From: Candidatus Acidiferrum typicum
GTDB lineage: Bacteria > Acidobacteriota > Terriglobia > Acidiferrales > UBA7541
DNA length: 9,720 bases
Direction: 5' to 3'
NCBI GenBank assembly: GCA_002478115.1
Contig: DLMH01000087.1
Coordinates: 1-9,720, forward strand
The notes under the pieces: generated by a model
What the model was told of the DNA's origin: nothing
Seen by the model: only the letters and a program-made list of their open reading frames with translations
Databases searched by the model: none
Position numbers and translations under genes: made by a program
Part shown: piece after piece, positions 1 to 6,271 of the stretch
How the letters are laid out: the number at the start of each line of letters is the position of its first letter
Numbering within the stretch: position 1 is the first letter of the stretch

Positions 1-109
1 CGCAGGGCGGCTACGTTCAAACGTATTAATCGGAAAGTGATCCGCTACTCGACTCTTTCTGCGATTGCGGGAGCGGGGTGTTTCGGATATTGTGCGGATT
101 CGGGTTCTT

Positions 110-116
110 GGGAGAG
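110..116 (+). promoter_or_regulatory. ribosome binding site that decides the start of the PagL-like gene
   Basis: GGGAGAG lies 6 bases before the GTG at 123. The competing GTG at 78 has only a GGGAG 4 bases upstream and would prefix the signal peptide with 15 extra residues. Confidence 0.5.
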
Positions 117-122
117 TTTACT

Positions 123-710
123 GTGAAAAGGAGCGGAGTGTTCGGGGTGATGTGCGTTGTGGGTATGCTGCTTTGTGCGCGGGAGGGCCACGCGCAGGCG
201 GGTCCTGAGGGCGCGAGCAGCGAATGGCAGGTGTGGACCGGCGGAGGGCATGGAATCAACGGAAGCCAGTCCGGCACAGGGGTCTGGAACCTTGGCTTAC
301 GCTATGGCGTGGTTATCACATCGCCGCACGGGCCGGGTTTCTTGCGGGGGCAATTGGAGTACGCGCTGGATGCGGTGCCGGCATGGGCGATCGTGCAGAG
401 CACGAACACGGCGTACGGAGCGGGGGTGAATCCGTTTGCGTTCAAATGGATCCTGACATCGCCGAAAAAAGTGAAGCCCTATTTCGAGATTGAGGGCGGG
501 ACGCTGTTCACGAATACGAAGGTGCCGGAGGGAACTTCTCACGTGAACTTCACGACGAGCGGGGCGTTGGGCGCGCATTTTCTGAGCGAAAAGCACAATT
601 GGACGGCAGAAGTGCGGTTTATGCACATCTCGAATGCGGGAATTTCCGACCCGAATCCGGGGATCAACACGATTCAGGTGCGGATTGGGTGGGGAGCGTT
701 CCGGAAGTAA
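123..710 (+). CDS. PagL-like lipid A 3-O-deacylase / acyloxyacyl hydrolase, outer membrane
   Basis: Probable outer-membrane beta-barrel hydrolase of the PagL family, which removes an ester-linked acyl chain from lipid A. From the GTG at 123 the protein is 195 residues. Residues 1-26 form a signal peptide: a Lys-Arg start, a hydrophobic core and a cleavage region ending HAQA. The mature part is rich in Gly and aromatic residues, as in small barrels. Near the C-terminus lies RFMHISNAG, matching the PagL His-x-Ser-Asn motif (His168, Ser170). In Pseudomonas PagL a Glu twelve residues after the Ser completes the triad; here that position is Asn182 (NPGIN). I chose GTG 123 because GGGAGAG (110-116) sits 6 bases upstream and it starts directly with the signal peptide. 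An upstream in-frame GTG at 78 would give 210 residues with an awkward N-terminal extension. The family call is fairly firm; activity is uncertain because of the Asn. Confidence 0.75.
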   Translation: MKRSGVFGVMCVVGMLLCAREGHAQAGPEGASSEWQVWTGGGHGINGSQSGTGVWNLGLRYGVVITSPHGPGFLRGQLEYALDAVPAWAIVQSTNTAYGAGVNPFAFKWILTSPKKVKPYFEIEGGTLFTNTKVPEGTSHVNFTTSGALGAHFLSEKHNWTAEVRFMHISNAGISDPNPGINTIQVRIGWGAFRK

Positions 711-750
711 TAGGTGCTTCCAGCGGCGGTGCACAATTTCCGCGCATCAC

Positions 751-775
751 AAAAAAAGGGCGAGCCTCTCCGCCC
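751..775 (-). terminator. rho-independent terminator of the catalase gene
   Basis: Read on the minus strand this is GGGCG, an 8-base loop, CGCCC, then seven T (the A run at 751-757 on the plus strand). It lies about 60 bases past the catalase stop codon and faces the right way. The 5-bp GC stem plus T tract is a standard intrinsic terminator. It also separates catalase transcription from the PagL-like gene that ends at 710 on the other strand. Confidence 0.75.
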
Positions 776-834
776 GCCCCGTTTCCTGTTTGCTCATTAC
801 GGATACGTGATCTTTGGCATCAGCATTGGCCGAT

Positions 835-2325
835 TCAATCCGCAGCCGACGCCTGCTTCTTCGCGACTACGGACTTGATGTCCAGCCCGAGCCCCTTCGC
901 CACGCCGGACCCGTACGCCGGATCGGCCATGTAGAAGTGCTGAACCTGTAGTTCCTGGATGCGCACGGGAACTTCTTTCAAGCTCCCCACGATGTTTGCG
1001 ATCAGCCGTTCCTTCGCGTCTGGCGGCAGTAACCGGAACAGATTCCCGGGCTGGGTGTAGTAGTCGCTGTCCGAACGATGATCGTGCCGCGCGACGGTCC
1101 CGCTCACGGGCGTTGGGCGTTCCACGTATTTTTTGTCCTGCGTCGGCCCGCCGAAGCTATTCGGTTCGTAGTTCACCGCGCCTCCGTCGTTGCCATCGAA
1201 GCGCATCGCGCCATCCTTGTTGTAAGTATGGTAGGGGCACTGCGGCTTGTTCACCGGCAAAGAATCGTAATTCACGCCCAGGCGGTAGCGGTGCGCGTCC
1301 GGGTAGGAGATGAGCCGCGCCTGCAGCATCTTGTCGGGAGAAAAGCCCATACCGGGCACGACATTGCGGGGCTCAAAGGCCGCCTGTTCCACTTCCGCGA
1401 AATAGTTCTCCGGATTCCGGTTGAGTTCCAGTTCGCCCACTTCGTGAAGCGGGTAATCCTTGTGCGGCCACACCTTCGTCAGGTCGAACGGGTTGATAGG
1501 ATACGTCTCCGCTTCCTTCTCCGGCATGATCTGCACGCACACCCGCCACTTCGGATAATCTCCGCGCTTGATGGCCTCGAACAAGTCCCGCTGCGAATAG
1601 TCCGGATCGATCCCGCGCATTTCGCTGGCCTTTTCGCCCGTGAAGTTCTTGATGCCCTGCTTGGTCTTGAAGTGCCACTTCGCGTAGAAGAGCTCGTTTT
1701 TGTCGTTGATGAGGCTGAAGGTGTGACTGCTGAACCCGTCCATGTGCCGGTAACCGTCCGGTGTTCCGCGATCGCTGAACAGGATGGTCACCTGGTGCAG
1801 CGATTCCGGCGAGAGCGACCAGAAATCCCACATCATGGTGGGCGATTTCAGGTTTGTTTGCGGGTCGCGCTTCTGCGTGTGAATGAAATCCCCGAACTTC
1901 AGCGGATCGCGAATAAAGAAGACGGGCGTGTTGTTTCCCGTCATGTCCCAGTTGCCCTCTTCCGTGTAAAACTTCAGCGCGAACCCGCGCGGATCGCGCT
2001 CCGTGTCCGCCGAACCCTTCTCACCACCCACCGTGGAGCAGCGGATGAAGGTCGGGGTCTTCTTGCCCACCTGCGAGAATAGCTTCGCCGTCGTGTACTT
2101 GGTCATCTCCTTGCTCGTGCACACGAAATGTCCGTGGGCGCCCGAGCCCTTTGCATGCACCACGCGCTCCGGAATTCTCTCCCGGTTGAAGTGGGCCATC
2201 TTTTCGAACAGCAGGAAATCTTCAAAGACGATGGGCCCGCGGGGTCCAACGGTGAGGGAATTTTGGTTGTCGCCCACCGGGCGTCCCGCATCCGTGGTCA
2301 TAATTGGTTTTTTCTCTTCTGCCAT
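835..2325 (-). CDS. katA: monofunctional haem catalase, small-subunit type
   Basis: Catalase (2 H2O2 to 2 H2O + O2), a haem enzyme of 496 residues, the usual length of the small-subunit class. The active-site block [16 protein letters not shown] contains the distal His57. [12 protein letters not shown] supplies the distal Asn (131/132). [14 protein letters not shown] holds the proximal haem-ligand Tyr341 and Arg337; most relatives have Phe where Ile339 is found here. The fold is full length with no large-subunit C-terminal flavodoxin-like domain. The start is ATG at 2325 (MAEEKK), because AGGAGG (plus-strand 2331-2336) lies 5 bases before it; the frame stays open 21 codons further upstream but without family similarity. 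The gene is divergent from oxyR across 227 bases containing an OxyR-type palindrome, which implies peroxide-induced expression. The symbol katA is given by class; other small-subunit names are possible. Confidence 0.97.
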   Translation of the reverse strand: MAEEKKPIMTTDAGRPVGDNQNSLTVGPRGPIVFEDFLLFEKMAHFNRERIPERVVHAKGSGAHGHFVCTSKEMTKYTTAKLFSQVGKKTPTFIRCSTVGGEKGSADTERDPRGFALKFYTEEGNWDMTGNNTPVFFIRDPLKFGDFIHTQKRDPQTNLKSPTMMWDFWSLSPESLHQVTILFSDRGTPDGYRHMDGFSSHTFSLINDKNELFYAKWHFKTKQGIKNFTGEKASEMRGIDPDYSQRDLFEAIKRGDYPKWRVCVQIMPEKEAETYPINPFDLTKVWPHKDYPLHEVGELELNRNPENYFAEVEQAAFEPRNVVPGMGFSPDKMLQARLISYPDAHRYRLGVNYDSLPVNKPQCPYHTYNKDGAMRFDGNDGGAVNYEPNSFGGPTQDKKYVERPTPVSGTVARHDHRSDSDYYTQPGNLFRLLPPDAKERLIANIVGSLKEVPVRIQELQVQHFYMADPAYGSGVAKGLGLDIKSVVAKKQASAAD

Positions 2326-2330
2326 GGCTT

Positions 2331-2336
2331 CCTCCT
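2331..2336 (-). promoter_or_regulatory. ribosome binding site of catalase
   Basis: A perfect AGGAGG on the minus strand, 5 bases before the ATG at 2323-2325. It sets the catalase start at MAEEKK rather than at the upstream in-frame ATG at 2388. Confidence 0.85.
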
Positions 2337-2445
2337 CAGTCCCGTCCTTTGCCGCAGCGCTTGTCGCGCCGGCCTGATTGCGCGTCACTCGTCACTGGTA
2401 GCGAGTCACGTGTTACGCAGCCTCCCACACTATGCGCCTGTCAGC

Positions 2446-2475
2446 TATAATTCCAATATCTAGTTCGGATACAAT
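2446..2475 (+). promoter_or_regulatory. oxyR: candidate oxyR promoter -10 elements
   Basis: Two possible -10 boxes face oxyR: TATAAT at 2446-2451 (perfect) and TACAAT at 2470-2475 (5 of 6). Neither has a recognisable -35 at 16-18 bases. With either, transcription would start just before or inside the palindrome at 2478-2492, the geometry expected for autorepression. On the minus strand a catalase promoter could be TTGGTA (2495-2500), an 18-base spacer, then TATTGT (2471-2476). This is weak and overlaps the operator. Confidence 0.35.
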
Positions 2476-2492
2476 AGATAGGCATTGCCTAT
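2456..2492. promoter_or_regulatory. putative OxyR operator between catalase and oxyR
   Basis: Positions 2478-2492 are ATAGGCATTGCCTAT, a perfect 7+1+7 palindrome with the ATAG-N7-CTAT arrangement of an OxyR half-operator. The OxyR consensus puts a second such unit 7 bases away. At that register 2456-2470 reads ATAT-N7-GGAT, a weak match (5 of 8 key bases). The downstream register is poorer. The palindrome lies 153 bases before the catalase ATG and 60 bases before the oxyR ATG. The site is seen directly; its use by OxyR is inferred from the adjacent oxyR gene. Confidence 0.65.
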
Positions 2493-2552
2493 AGTACCAA
2501 ATACTGTTTCCTGATCTTTGCTTACAGGTGGCTGGTTACCGAGCCTTGCCCT

Positions 2553-3440
2553 ATGGAAATTCACCAACTCCGGTACTTCTGCGCCGTGGCCGATACCGGC
2601 AGCTTCAGCCGCGGCGCCGAGCAGTCCCACGTCTCGCAACCCTCGCTCTCGCAGCAAATACGCAAGCTCGAAGACGAACTCGGCGCCCGCCTCTTTGACC
2701 GGCTGGGGCGTTCCGTTCGTCTCACGGAGCTCGGGAAAACGTTTCTCCCCCGCGCCCGTACGGTTCTTCGCGAAGTTGAGGCCGCTCGCGGCGACGTCGC
2801 CGAGCTCAAAGACTCCGTCGGCGGCTCTCTTCGCCTTGGCGTCATCCCTACCGTTGCGCCGTACCTCCTGCCCGCACAACTCATCGCCTTTGCCCGCAAA
2901 TTTCCTCAGGCGCATCTTTCTGTTGTGGAGGAAATCACCCCCGTCCTTCTTGAACGCCTTCGCGCCGGCAACATAGATATCGCCATCCTCGCGCTTCCTA
3001 TCCGCGGCCATGAATTTGAAACCGCGCCATTCCTCACCGAACGCCTTTTCGCCGCCATTCCCAAGCATCATCGACTCGCCAAGCGCTCTTCGCTCTTCCT
3101 CAAGGATCTCCGCTCCGAGCCCTTCCTCCTCCTCCGCGATGGCCACTGTTTTCGCGACACCGCCGTCGCCGCCTGCGACCGCGCCCGGCTTAATCCGCAA
3201 GTCGTTTTTGAAAGTGGCCAGTTCAGCAGCCTTCTCAGCATGGTCGGCGCTCGCATGGGCGTTTCCATCGTTCCCGAAATGGCCATCGAACAATCCGCGC
3301 CCTGCCGCTTCATCCGCCTCGCCGACGACCAGGCCTTCCGCACCATTGGTACCGTCTACCTCCGCGGCCGCTCGCTTTCCCGCCTGCACTCCTCTTTCCT
3401 CTCCCTTCTCCGCTCCTCGTTTGCCTCCCGCACTGCATAA
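2553..3440 (+). CDS. oxyR: OxyR, peroxide-sensing LysR-family transcription regulator
   Basis: LysR-family regulator of 295 residues. Residues 1-60 form the winged helix-turn-helix (FSRGAEQSHVSQPSLSQQI is the recognition region). The rest is a two-lobed sensor domain. It is OxyR rather than a generic LysR protein because of LLLRDGHCFRDTAVAAC: Cys199 and Cys208 are nine residues apart and carry the same numbers as the disulfide-forming pair in E. coli OxyR, with His198, Arg201 and Asp202 of the peroxide pocket. Thr100 (IPTVAPYLLP) and Thr129 are also in place. Peroxide oxidises the cysteines to a disulfide and changes DNA binding. The ATG at 2553 gives the usual family N-terminus, although no good ribosome binding site precedes it. 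The catalase gene is divergent and is the likely main target. Codons end mostly in C or T, unlike the next gene. Confidence 0.95.
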   Translation: MEIHQLRYFCAVADTGSFSRGAEQSHVSQPSLSQQIRKLEDELGARLFDRLGRSVRLTELGKTFLPRARTVLREVEAARGDVAELKDSVGGSLRLGVIPTVAPYLLPAQLIAFARKFPQAHLSVVEEITPVLLERLRAGNIDIAILALPIRGHEFETAPFLTERLFAAIPKHHRLAKRSSLFLKDLRSEPFLLLRDGHCFRDTAVAACDRARLNPQVVFESGQFSSLLSMVGARMGVSIVPEMAIEQSAPCRFIRLADDQAFRTIGTVYLRGRSLSRLHSSFLSLLRSSFASRTA

Positions 3441-3484
3441 CTTCCCGAGTCAGGATTTGGCGAAAGAATCAGCAAGGACAAAGA

Positions 3485-3513
3485 TTGACAGGCGGGGCGG
3501 AGAAAACTAAAGT
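3485..3513 (+). promoter_or_regulatory. sigma70-type promoter of the purine permease gene
   Basis: A perfect TTGACA at 3485-3490, a 17-base spacer, then TAAAGT at 3508-3513 (4 of 6 matches to TATAAT). Transcription would start near 3520, leaving a leader of about 40 bases before the TTG at 3559. The permease is therefore probably transcribed independently of oxyR. Confidence 0.6.
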
Positions 3514-3558
3514 GACGGCGAAACCGCGAAAAATCACAACAGGCGGCAGGAAACCTTC

Positions 3559-4854
3559 TTGATCGAGCAACTTTTCCGTTTGCAGGAAAACCAGACCAGC
3601 GTGCGCCGAGAGTTGCTGGGCGGCATGACGACGTTTCTCACGATGGCGTACATCATCGTGGTGAATCCGCAGATCCTGGCGCAAACGGGGATGCCGGCGG
3701 ATGGGGTGGTTTTCGCAACGTGTTTGTCGGCGGCAGCGGCGACGCTGGTGATGGGGTGTTACGCGAATTATCCGATCGCGCTGGCGCCGGGGATGTCGCT
3801 GAATGCGTACTTCACCTATTCGGTGTGCCTGGGAATGCACGTTCCGTGGCCGACAGCGCTGGGAGCGGTGTTTTTTTCGGGAGTGCTATTTGTGCTGCTG
3901 ACAGTGACGCGGGTGCGTGAGCAGATCGTGAACGGCATTCCGCACGGCTTGAAGCACGCGACGGCGGGCGGGATCGGGATGTTTATTGCGTTTGTGGGCT
4001 TGCGCAGCGCGAAGCTGGTGGTGGCGAATCCGGCGACGTTTGTCAGCCTGGGCAATTTTTCGGACCGGGAAGTGCAGGCGGCTTGCCTGGGAATCGTGTT
4101 GACGCTGGCGCTGATGGTGCGGCGGGTGAACGGTGCGATCCTGCTGGGGATTCTGGGCACCACACTGTTTGGAATTTTCCGGGGATTGGCGCACTGGCCT
4201 TTGGCGGTGCTGGCGCTGCCGCATCCTTCGGCCACGTTTCTGAAGCTGGATTTGCGCGGCGCCGCGCACCTGGGGCTGGCGGAGATCATTTTCATATTTC
4301 TGTTCGTGGACCTGTTCGACAACGTGGGCACGCTGGTGGGCGTGTGCGAGCAAGGGGGATTCGTCAAGGAAGGGAAAATTCCACGGGTGGGGCGTGCGTT
4401 GCTGGCGGATGGCGTGGGAACGATGTTCGGCGCGCTGACGGGGACCTCGACGGTGACCAGTTATATCGAGAGTGCCGCGGGAGTAGCGGCGGGGGCGCGC
4501 ACGGGGCTGAGCAACGTGATGGTGGCGGGGCTGTTTCTGGCAGCGATGTTTTTTTCGCCCGTGGCCGCGGCGATTCCGGGATTCGCAACGGCACCGGCGC
4601 TGATCCTGGTGGGCGCGCTGATGACGAAATCCATCGGGCAAGTGGATTGGAAGGAGTTCAGCGAAGCGTTTCCGGCGTTCGTGACGTTGGTGGCGACGCC
4701 GCTGACGTTCAGCATTGCCACGGGCTTGAGCCTGGGGGTAATTTCCTACACGGTGGCCAAAGTGGCCGCGGGGAAATTCCGTGAAGTGAGCGCGCTCCTG
4801 TGGATACTGACGATTGTGTTCGTGCTGCGGTACATCTATATGGCGGCGGAATGA
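3559..4854 (+). CDS. NCS2-family purine permease (AzgA/PbuG type: adenine, guanine, hypoxanthine)
   Basis: Inner-membrane purine base:proton symporter of the AzgA branch of NCS2, 431 residues, the usual length. The N-terminus FRLQENQTSVRRELLGGMTT leads into the first helix (TTFLTMAYIIVVNP, 24-36). Residues 76-85 (APGMSLNAYF) and 251-261 (DLFDNVGTLVG) are AzgA hallmarks. The stretch 283-320 contains GALTGTSTVTSY and SAAGVAAGARTGLSNV, the second conserved substrate-site region. About 12-14 hydrophobic segments cover the protein. The start is TTG at 3559: AGGA (3548-3551) lies 7 bases before it, an in-frame TAA at 3508 blocks any longer form, and the N-terminus fits the family. Which purine is carried cannot be told from sequence. 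The gene has its own promoter and no partner purine gene nearby, so a salvage role is inferred. Confidence 0.92.
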   Translation: MIEQLFRLQENQTSVRRELLGGMTTFLTMAYIIVVNPQILAQTGMPADGVVFATCLSAAAATLVMGCYANYPIALAPGMSLNAYFTYSVCLGMHVPWPTALGAVFFSGVLFVLLTVTRVREQIVNGIPHGLKHATAGGIGMFIAFVGLRSAKLVVANPATFVSLGNFSDREVQAACLGIVLTLALMVRRVNGAILLGILGTTLFGIFRGLAHWPLAVLALPHPSATFLKLDLRGAAHLGLAEIIFIFLFVDLFDNVGTLVGVCEQGGFVKEGKIPRVGRALLADGVGTMFGALTGTSTVTSYIESAAGVAAGARTGLSNVMVAGLFLAAMFFSPVAAAIPGFATAPALILVGALMTKSIGQVDWKEFSEAFPAFVTLVATPLTFSIATGLSLGVISYTVAKVAAGKFREVSALLWILTIVFVLRYIYMAAE

Positions 4855-4906
4855 GTCTTGCCGGGTGTGTGCGGAAGGACCGCTGGGGCGTGTGAGGAGA
4901 AGAAAA

Positions 4907-4993
4907 TGGTGCCCAAGAGAGGACTCGAACCTCCACGACCTTGCGGCCACTAGCTCCTGAAGCTAGCGCGTCTGCCAGTTCCGCCACTTGGGC
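4907..4993 (-). tRNA. tRNA-Leu (anticodon CAG)
   Basis: On the minus strand this reads as a complete class II tRNA of 87 nucleotides. The acceptor stem GCCCAAG pairs with CTTGGGC, followed by discriminator A and an encoded CCA (4907-4909). The D-arm region begins TGGCGGAACTGGCAGACGC. The anticodon stem CTAGC/GCTAG encloses loop TTCAGGA, giving anticodon CAG (plus-strand 4957-4959). A long variable arm (GGCCGCAAGGTC) and a T arm with GGTTCGAGTCC follow. It decodes CTG, a leucine codon used heavily in the adjacent permease gene. It is convergent with that permease. Confidence 0.97.
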
Positions 4994-5021
4994 ACAAGCG
5001 GGGTAAAACGAGGCAGCACTG

Positions 5022-5050
5022 ATTTTGAGGCCCAGATATTGGTTTGTCAA
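5022..5050 (-). promoter_or_regulatory. promoter of the tRNA-Leu gene
   Basis: On the minus strand a perfect TTGACA (plus-strand 5045-5050), a 17-base spacer, then CAAAAT (5022-5027, 4 of 6). This places the transcript start about 20-25 bases before the mature tRNA 5' end, a short leader suited to RNase P processing. Confidence 0.65.
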
Positions 5051-5176
5051 CGAAGCGTGAGATAGAAGTGAAGCAGTTGCCGATGGCCGTGGCTGTCGGC
5101 GTCGACCACCGGCGATATGGGGATTGATCAACAGTAAGGGAAGGGATCTTGCGCCGTGGAAAAGCGCGCGCTGTTG

Positions 5177-5220
5177 TTGACGTGGTTGAGCAAGAAGCGT
5201 TTATGAAGTCTTTATGACTC
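5177..5220 (+). promoter_or_regulatory. tandem 11-base repeat TTTATGA-N4-TTTATGA with an upstream TTGACG
   Basis: TTTATGAAGTC (5200-5210) is followed immediately by TTTATGACTC (5211-5220), so TTTATGA repeats with an 11-base period. Head-to-tail repeats spaced by one helical turn are typical of binding sites for OmpR/PhoB-family response regulators (KdpE and PhoB are examples). TTGACG at 5177-5182 lies 17 bases before the first repeat, so the repeat could instead overlap a -10 element (TTTATG, poor match). The repeat is certain; its function is inferred. Confidence 0.35.
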
Positions 5221-5335
5221 CCTCAGGACTTTCCGAGACGCATTTTGCGATTTTGTTTGTGTCGAGTGATGCATTAGGGGTCCGCGGAAGTGAAAAAAGC
5301 GGAGTAAGACCTAGGGCTCAGCTCGAACTTGCGTC

Positions 5336-5659
5336 ATGGCTCTGGTGGTTTTTGAAACGATTTGCATGCTAGCTTGCGGCTTCTTCCTCTATGTGCTTCT
5401 GCAGTGGAGGCGCGAGGACAAGACTGCATTCCGGTTGGCAGGCGATGAAAAGAGCAGGTGGAAAATCCGGAATGCGCGGCTTAATGTGGTGAGTTTCCGG
5501 CGGGAGGCCAACAGGGGAAGCAATCGCAGAAGCACCCAAGGGCCTTGGCGTGGGGGAGCAGGGCCAGCGGATGCTAAGGGAAGCCCGAGCTGCAGTCAGT
5601 GCGAACGGATTGCGCATGAGCGGATTGCAAGCGCAGGAGTCACGTGGAGAAGAGGATAG
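5336..5659 (+). CDS. small single-helix membrane protein of unknown function with C-terminal CxxC
   Basis: A 107-residue protein I do not firmly recognise. Residues 3-23 (from VVFETICMLACGFFLYVLL) make one membrane helix. The rest is a strongly basic soluble tail, ending with a Cys86-x-x-Cys89 motif followed by ERIAHERIA. A helix followed by a charged tail is not what random translation gives, which supports a real gene. Against it: no clear ribosome binding site before the ATG at 5336, many Arg and Gly codons, and no known domain. It would sit in the inner membrane with the tail in the cytoplasm. The gene stands alone, about 115 bases downstream of the 11-base repeat, which might control it. 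Confidence 0.5.
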   Translation: MALVVFETICMLACGFFLYVLLQWRREDKTAFRLAGDEKSRWKIRNARLNVVSFRREANRGSNRRSTQGPWRGGAGPADAKGSPSCSQCERIAHERIASAGVTWRRG

Positions 5660-5891
5660 GGGAAAAGCGGTGGAAGCGATAATGTTCCGGTTGCGGCCAC
5701 TTGCGTAAGTCACACAAAACAAATGGGTAAATAAGTGGCCAAGGAAGAGGAGCGGGGGGTGAATCCGTTCACTCGGCCGTCAGGGTTATCACTAATTGAT
5801 GTATATAAAGTAGTATTTTCGAGGGCTGGCAGGGAGGCGGATTGGTGGGCCGCCGGACCCTTGGTACCCCCCTAGTAATCCCCAAACATAG

Positions 5892-5900
5892 TGCTATACT
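5892..5900 (+). promoter_or_regulatory. extended -10 promoter of the two-helix membrane protein gene
   Basis: TGCTATACT at 5892-5900 combines a TGN extension with TATACT (5 of 6). The position 17 bases upstream (CTAGTA, 5872-5877) is a weak -35, which extended -10 promoters tolerate. Transcription would start near 5907, giving a leader of about 67 bases that includes the hairpin. Confidence 0.45.
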
Positions 5901-5923
5901 GCGCGCAGAATTAGGTTTGCCCG

Positions 5924-5940
5924 CCCCGAATAAATCGGGG
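5924..5940 (+). other. leader hairpin, 6-bp GC stem
   Basis: CCCCGA, a 5-base loop ATAAA, then TCGGGG: a perfect 6-bp stem between the promoter and the ribosome binding site at 5963. There is no T tract, so it is not an intrinsic terminator. It could stabilise the mRNA 5' end or affect translation. The structure is seen; its role is inferred. Confidence 0.4.
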
Positions 5941-5962
5941 GCACCGCGTACTGGTTCCAATG

Positions 5963-5968
5963 CGGAGG
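5963..5968 (+). promoter_or_regulatory. ribosome binding site of the two-helix membrane protein
   Basis: CGGAGG lies 5 bases before the ATG at 5974. It decides the start in favour of the 97-residue form over the 141-residue open frame. Confidence 0.75.
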
Positions 5969-5973
5969 TTTCT

Positions 5974-6267
5974 ATGGAGACCGTAGAATCTGTGTTGTCG
6001 GGGCCAATGCTGTATCTTCTGATTGTCTGGGGAGTCGTCACCGCCGTCTTTCTTGCCTTGGTCGCATGGCGGAGTGTTCTAACCAGCCATGAGGACGACC
6101 AGATCTTCCTGGATAAGGCGCAAGATCACATGGCGAACGAGCAGCACGAACTGGTCGTCAAGATTAATAAGCTCTCCAAGCCCATCCTGACCAGCGGGAT
6201 CACTTCCGGGGTACTGCTGCTGCTGATTGCCGGAATCTTCGTGTACCACGGCCTGAAGAATTTCTAG
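5974..6267 (+). CDS. small two-helix membrane protein of unknown function
   Basis: A 97-residue protein with two hydrophobic segments: about 11-32 (LYLLIVWGVVTAVFLALVAW) and 71-92 (ILTSGITSGVLLLLIAGIFV). They flank a charged, mostly helical stretch of about 38 residues (HEDDQIFLDKAQDHMANEQH) that may form a short coiled coil. I do not recognise a family. The start at 5974 is well supported: CGGAGG (5963-5968) precedes the ATG by 5 bases and the protein opens with METVESVL. The frame could start as far back as 5842, but those 44 residues look random and would cross the promoter and hairpin. An inner-membrane location is expected. The gene is convergent with the NTF2-like gene 36 bases away. 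The clear promoter, hairpin and ribosome binding site suggest an expressed gene. Confidence 0.82.
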   Translation: METVESVLSGPMLYLLIVWGVVTAVFLALVAWRSVLTSHEDDQIFLDKAQDHMANEQHELVVKINKLSKPILTSGITSGVLLLLIAGIFVYHGLKNF

Positions 6268-6271
6268 GGCA

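Larger units (their letters stand above)
4994..5335. other. intergenic region, 342 bases, between tRNA-Leu and the small membrane protein gene
   Basis: Its left end holds the tRNA promoter (5022-5050). The middle carries the direct repeat at 5200-5220 with a TTGACG 17 bases before it. TCCGC (5281-5285) can pair with GCGGA (5299-5303) around a 13-base A-rich loop. I see no convincing open frame on either strand; the long minus-strand frame through here is a translation of the tRNA. Confidence 0.6.
5660..5973. other. intergenic region, 314 bases, before the two-helix membrane protein gene
   Basis: An AT-rich patch (about 5785-5820, with GTATATAAAG) stands out from the GC-rich surroundings. The right part holds a promoter -10 (5892-5900), a leader hairpin (5924-5940) and a strong ribosome binding site (5963-5968). 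The frame of the next gene is open back to 5842, but its upstream part has no protein-like character. I see no other gene. Confidence 0.6.

Noticed and set aside
1078..2082. 334-codon plus-strand open frame inside the catalase gene
   Set aside because: Antisense shadow; Arg/Val-rich translation without domains, while the catalase reading is unambiguous.
2460..3389. 309-codon minus-strand open frame opposite oxyR
   Set aside because: It mirrors oxyR, whose identity is certain. Low-complexity Gly/Ala/Glu translation; a codon-bias artefact.
4871..4883. GCGG-AAGGA-CCGC hairpin after the permease
   Set aside because: Only a 4-bp stem and no T tract on either strand; not enough to call a terminator.
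3886..4950. 354-codon minus-strand open frame opposite the permease and entering the tRNA
   Set aside because: His/Arg/Gln-rich translation of the antisense of a clear NCS2 permease; it also runs into a tRNA gene.
4709..5131. 140-codon minus-strand open frame containing VAELADALASGASGR
   Set aside because: This peptide is the familiar mistaken translation of a tRNA-Leu gene; the tRNA at 4907-4993 explains it.
5842..5973. N-terminal extension of the two-helix membrane protein
   Set aside because: It would cross the -10 element and the hairpin, looks random, and a strong ribosome binding site marks ATG 5974.
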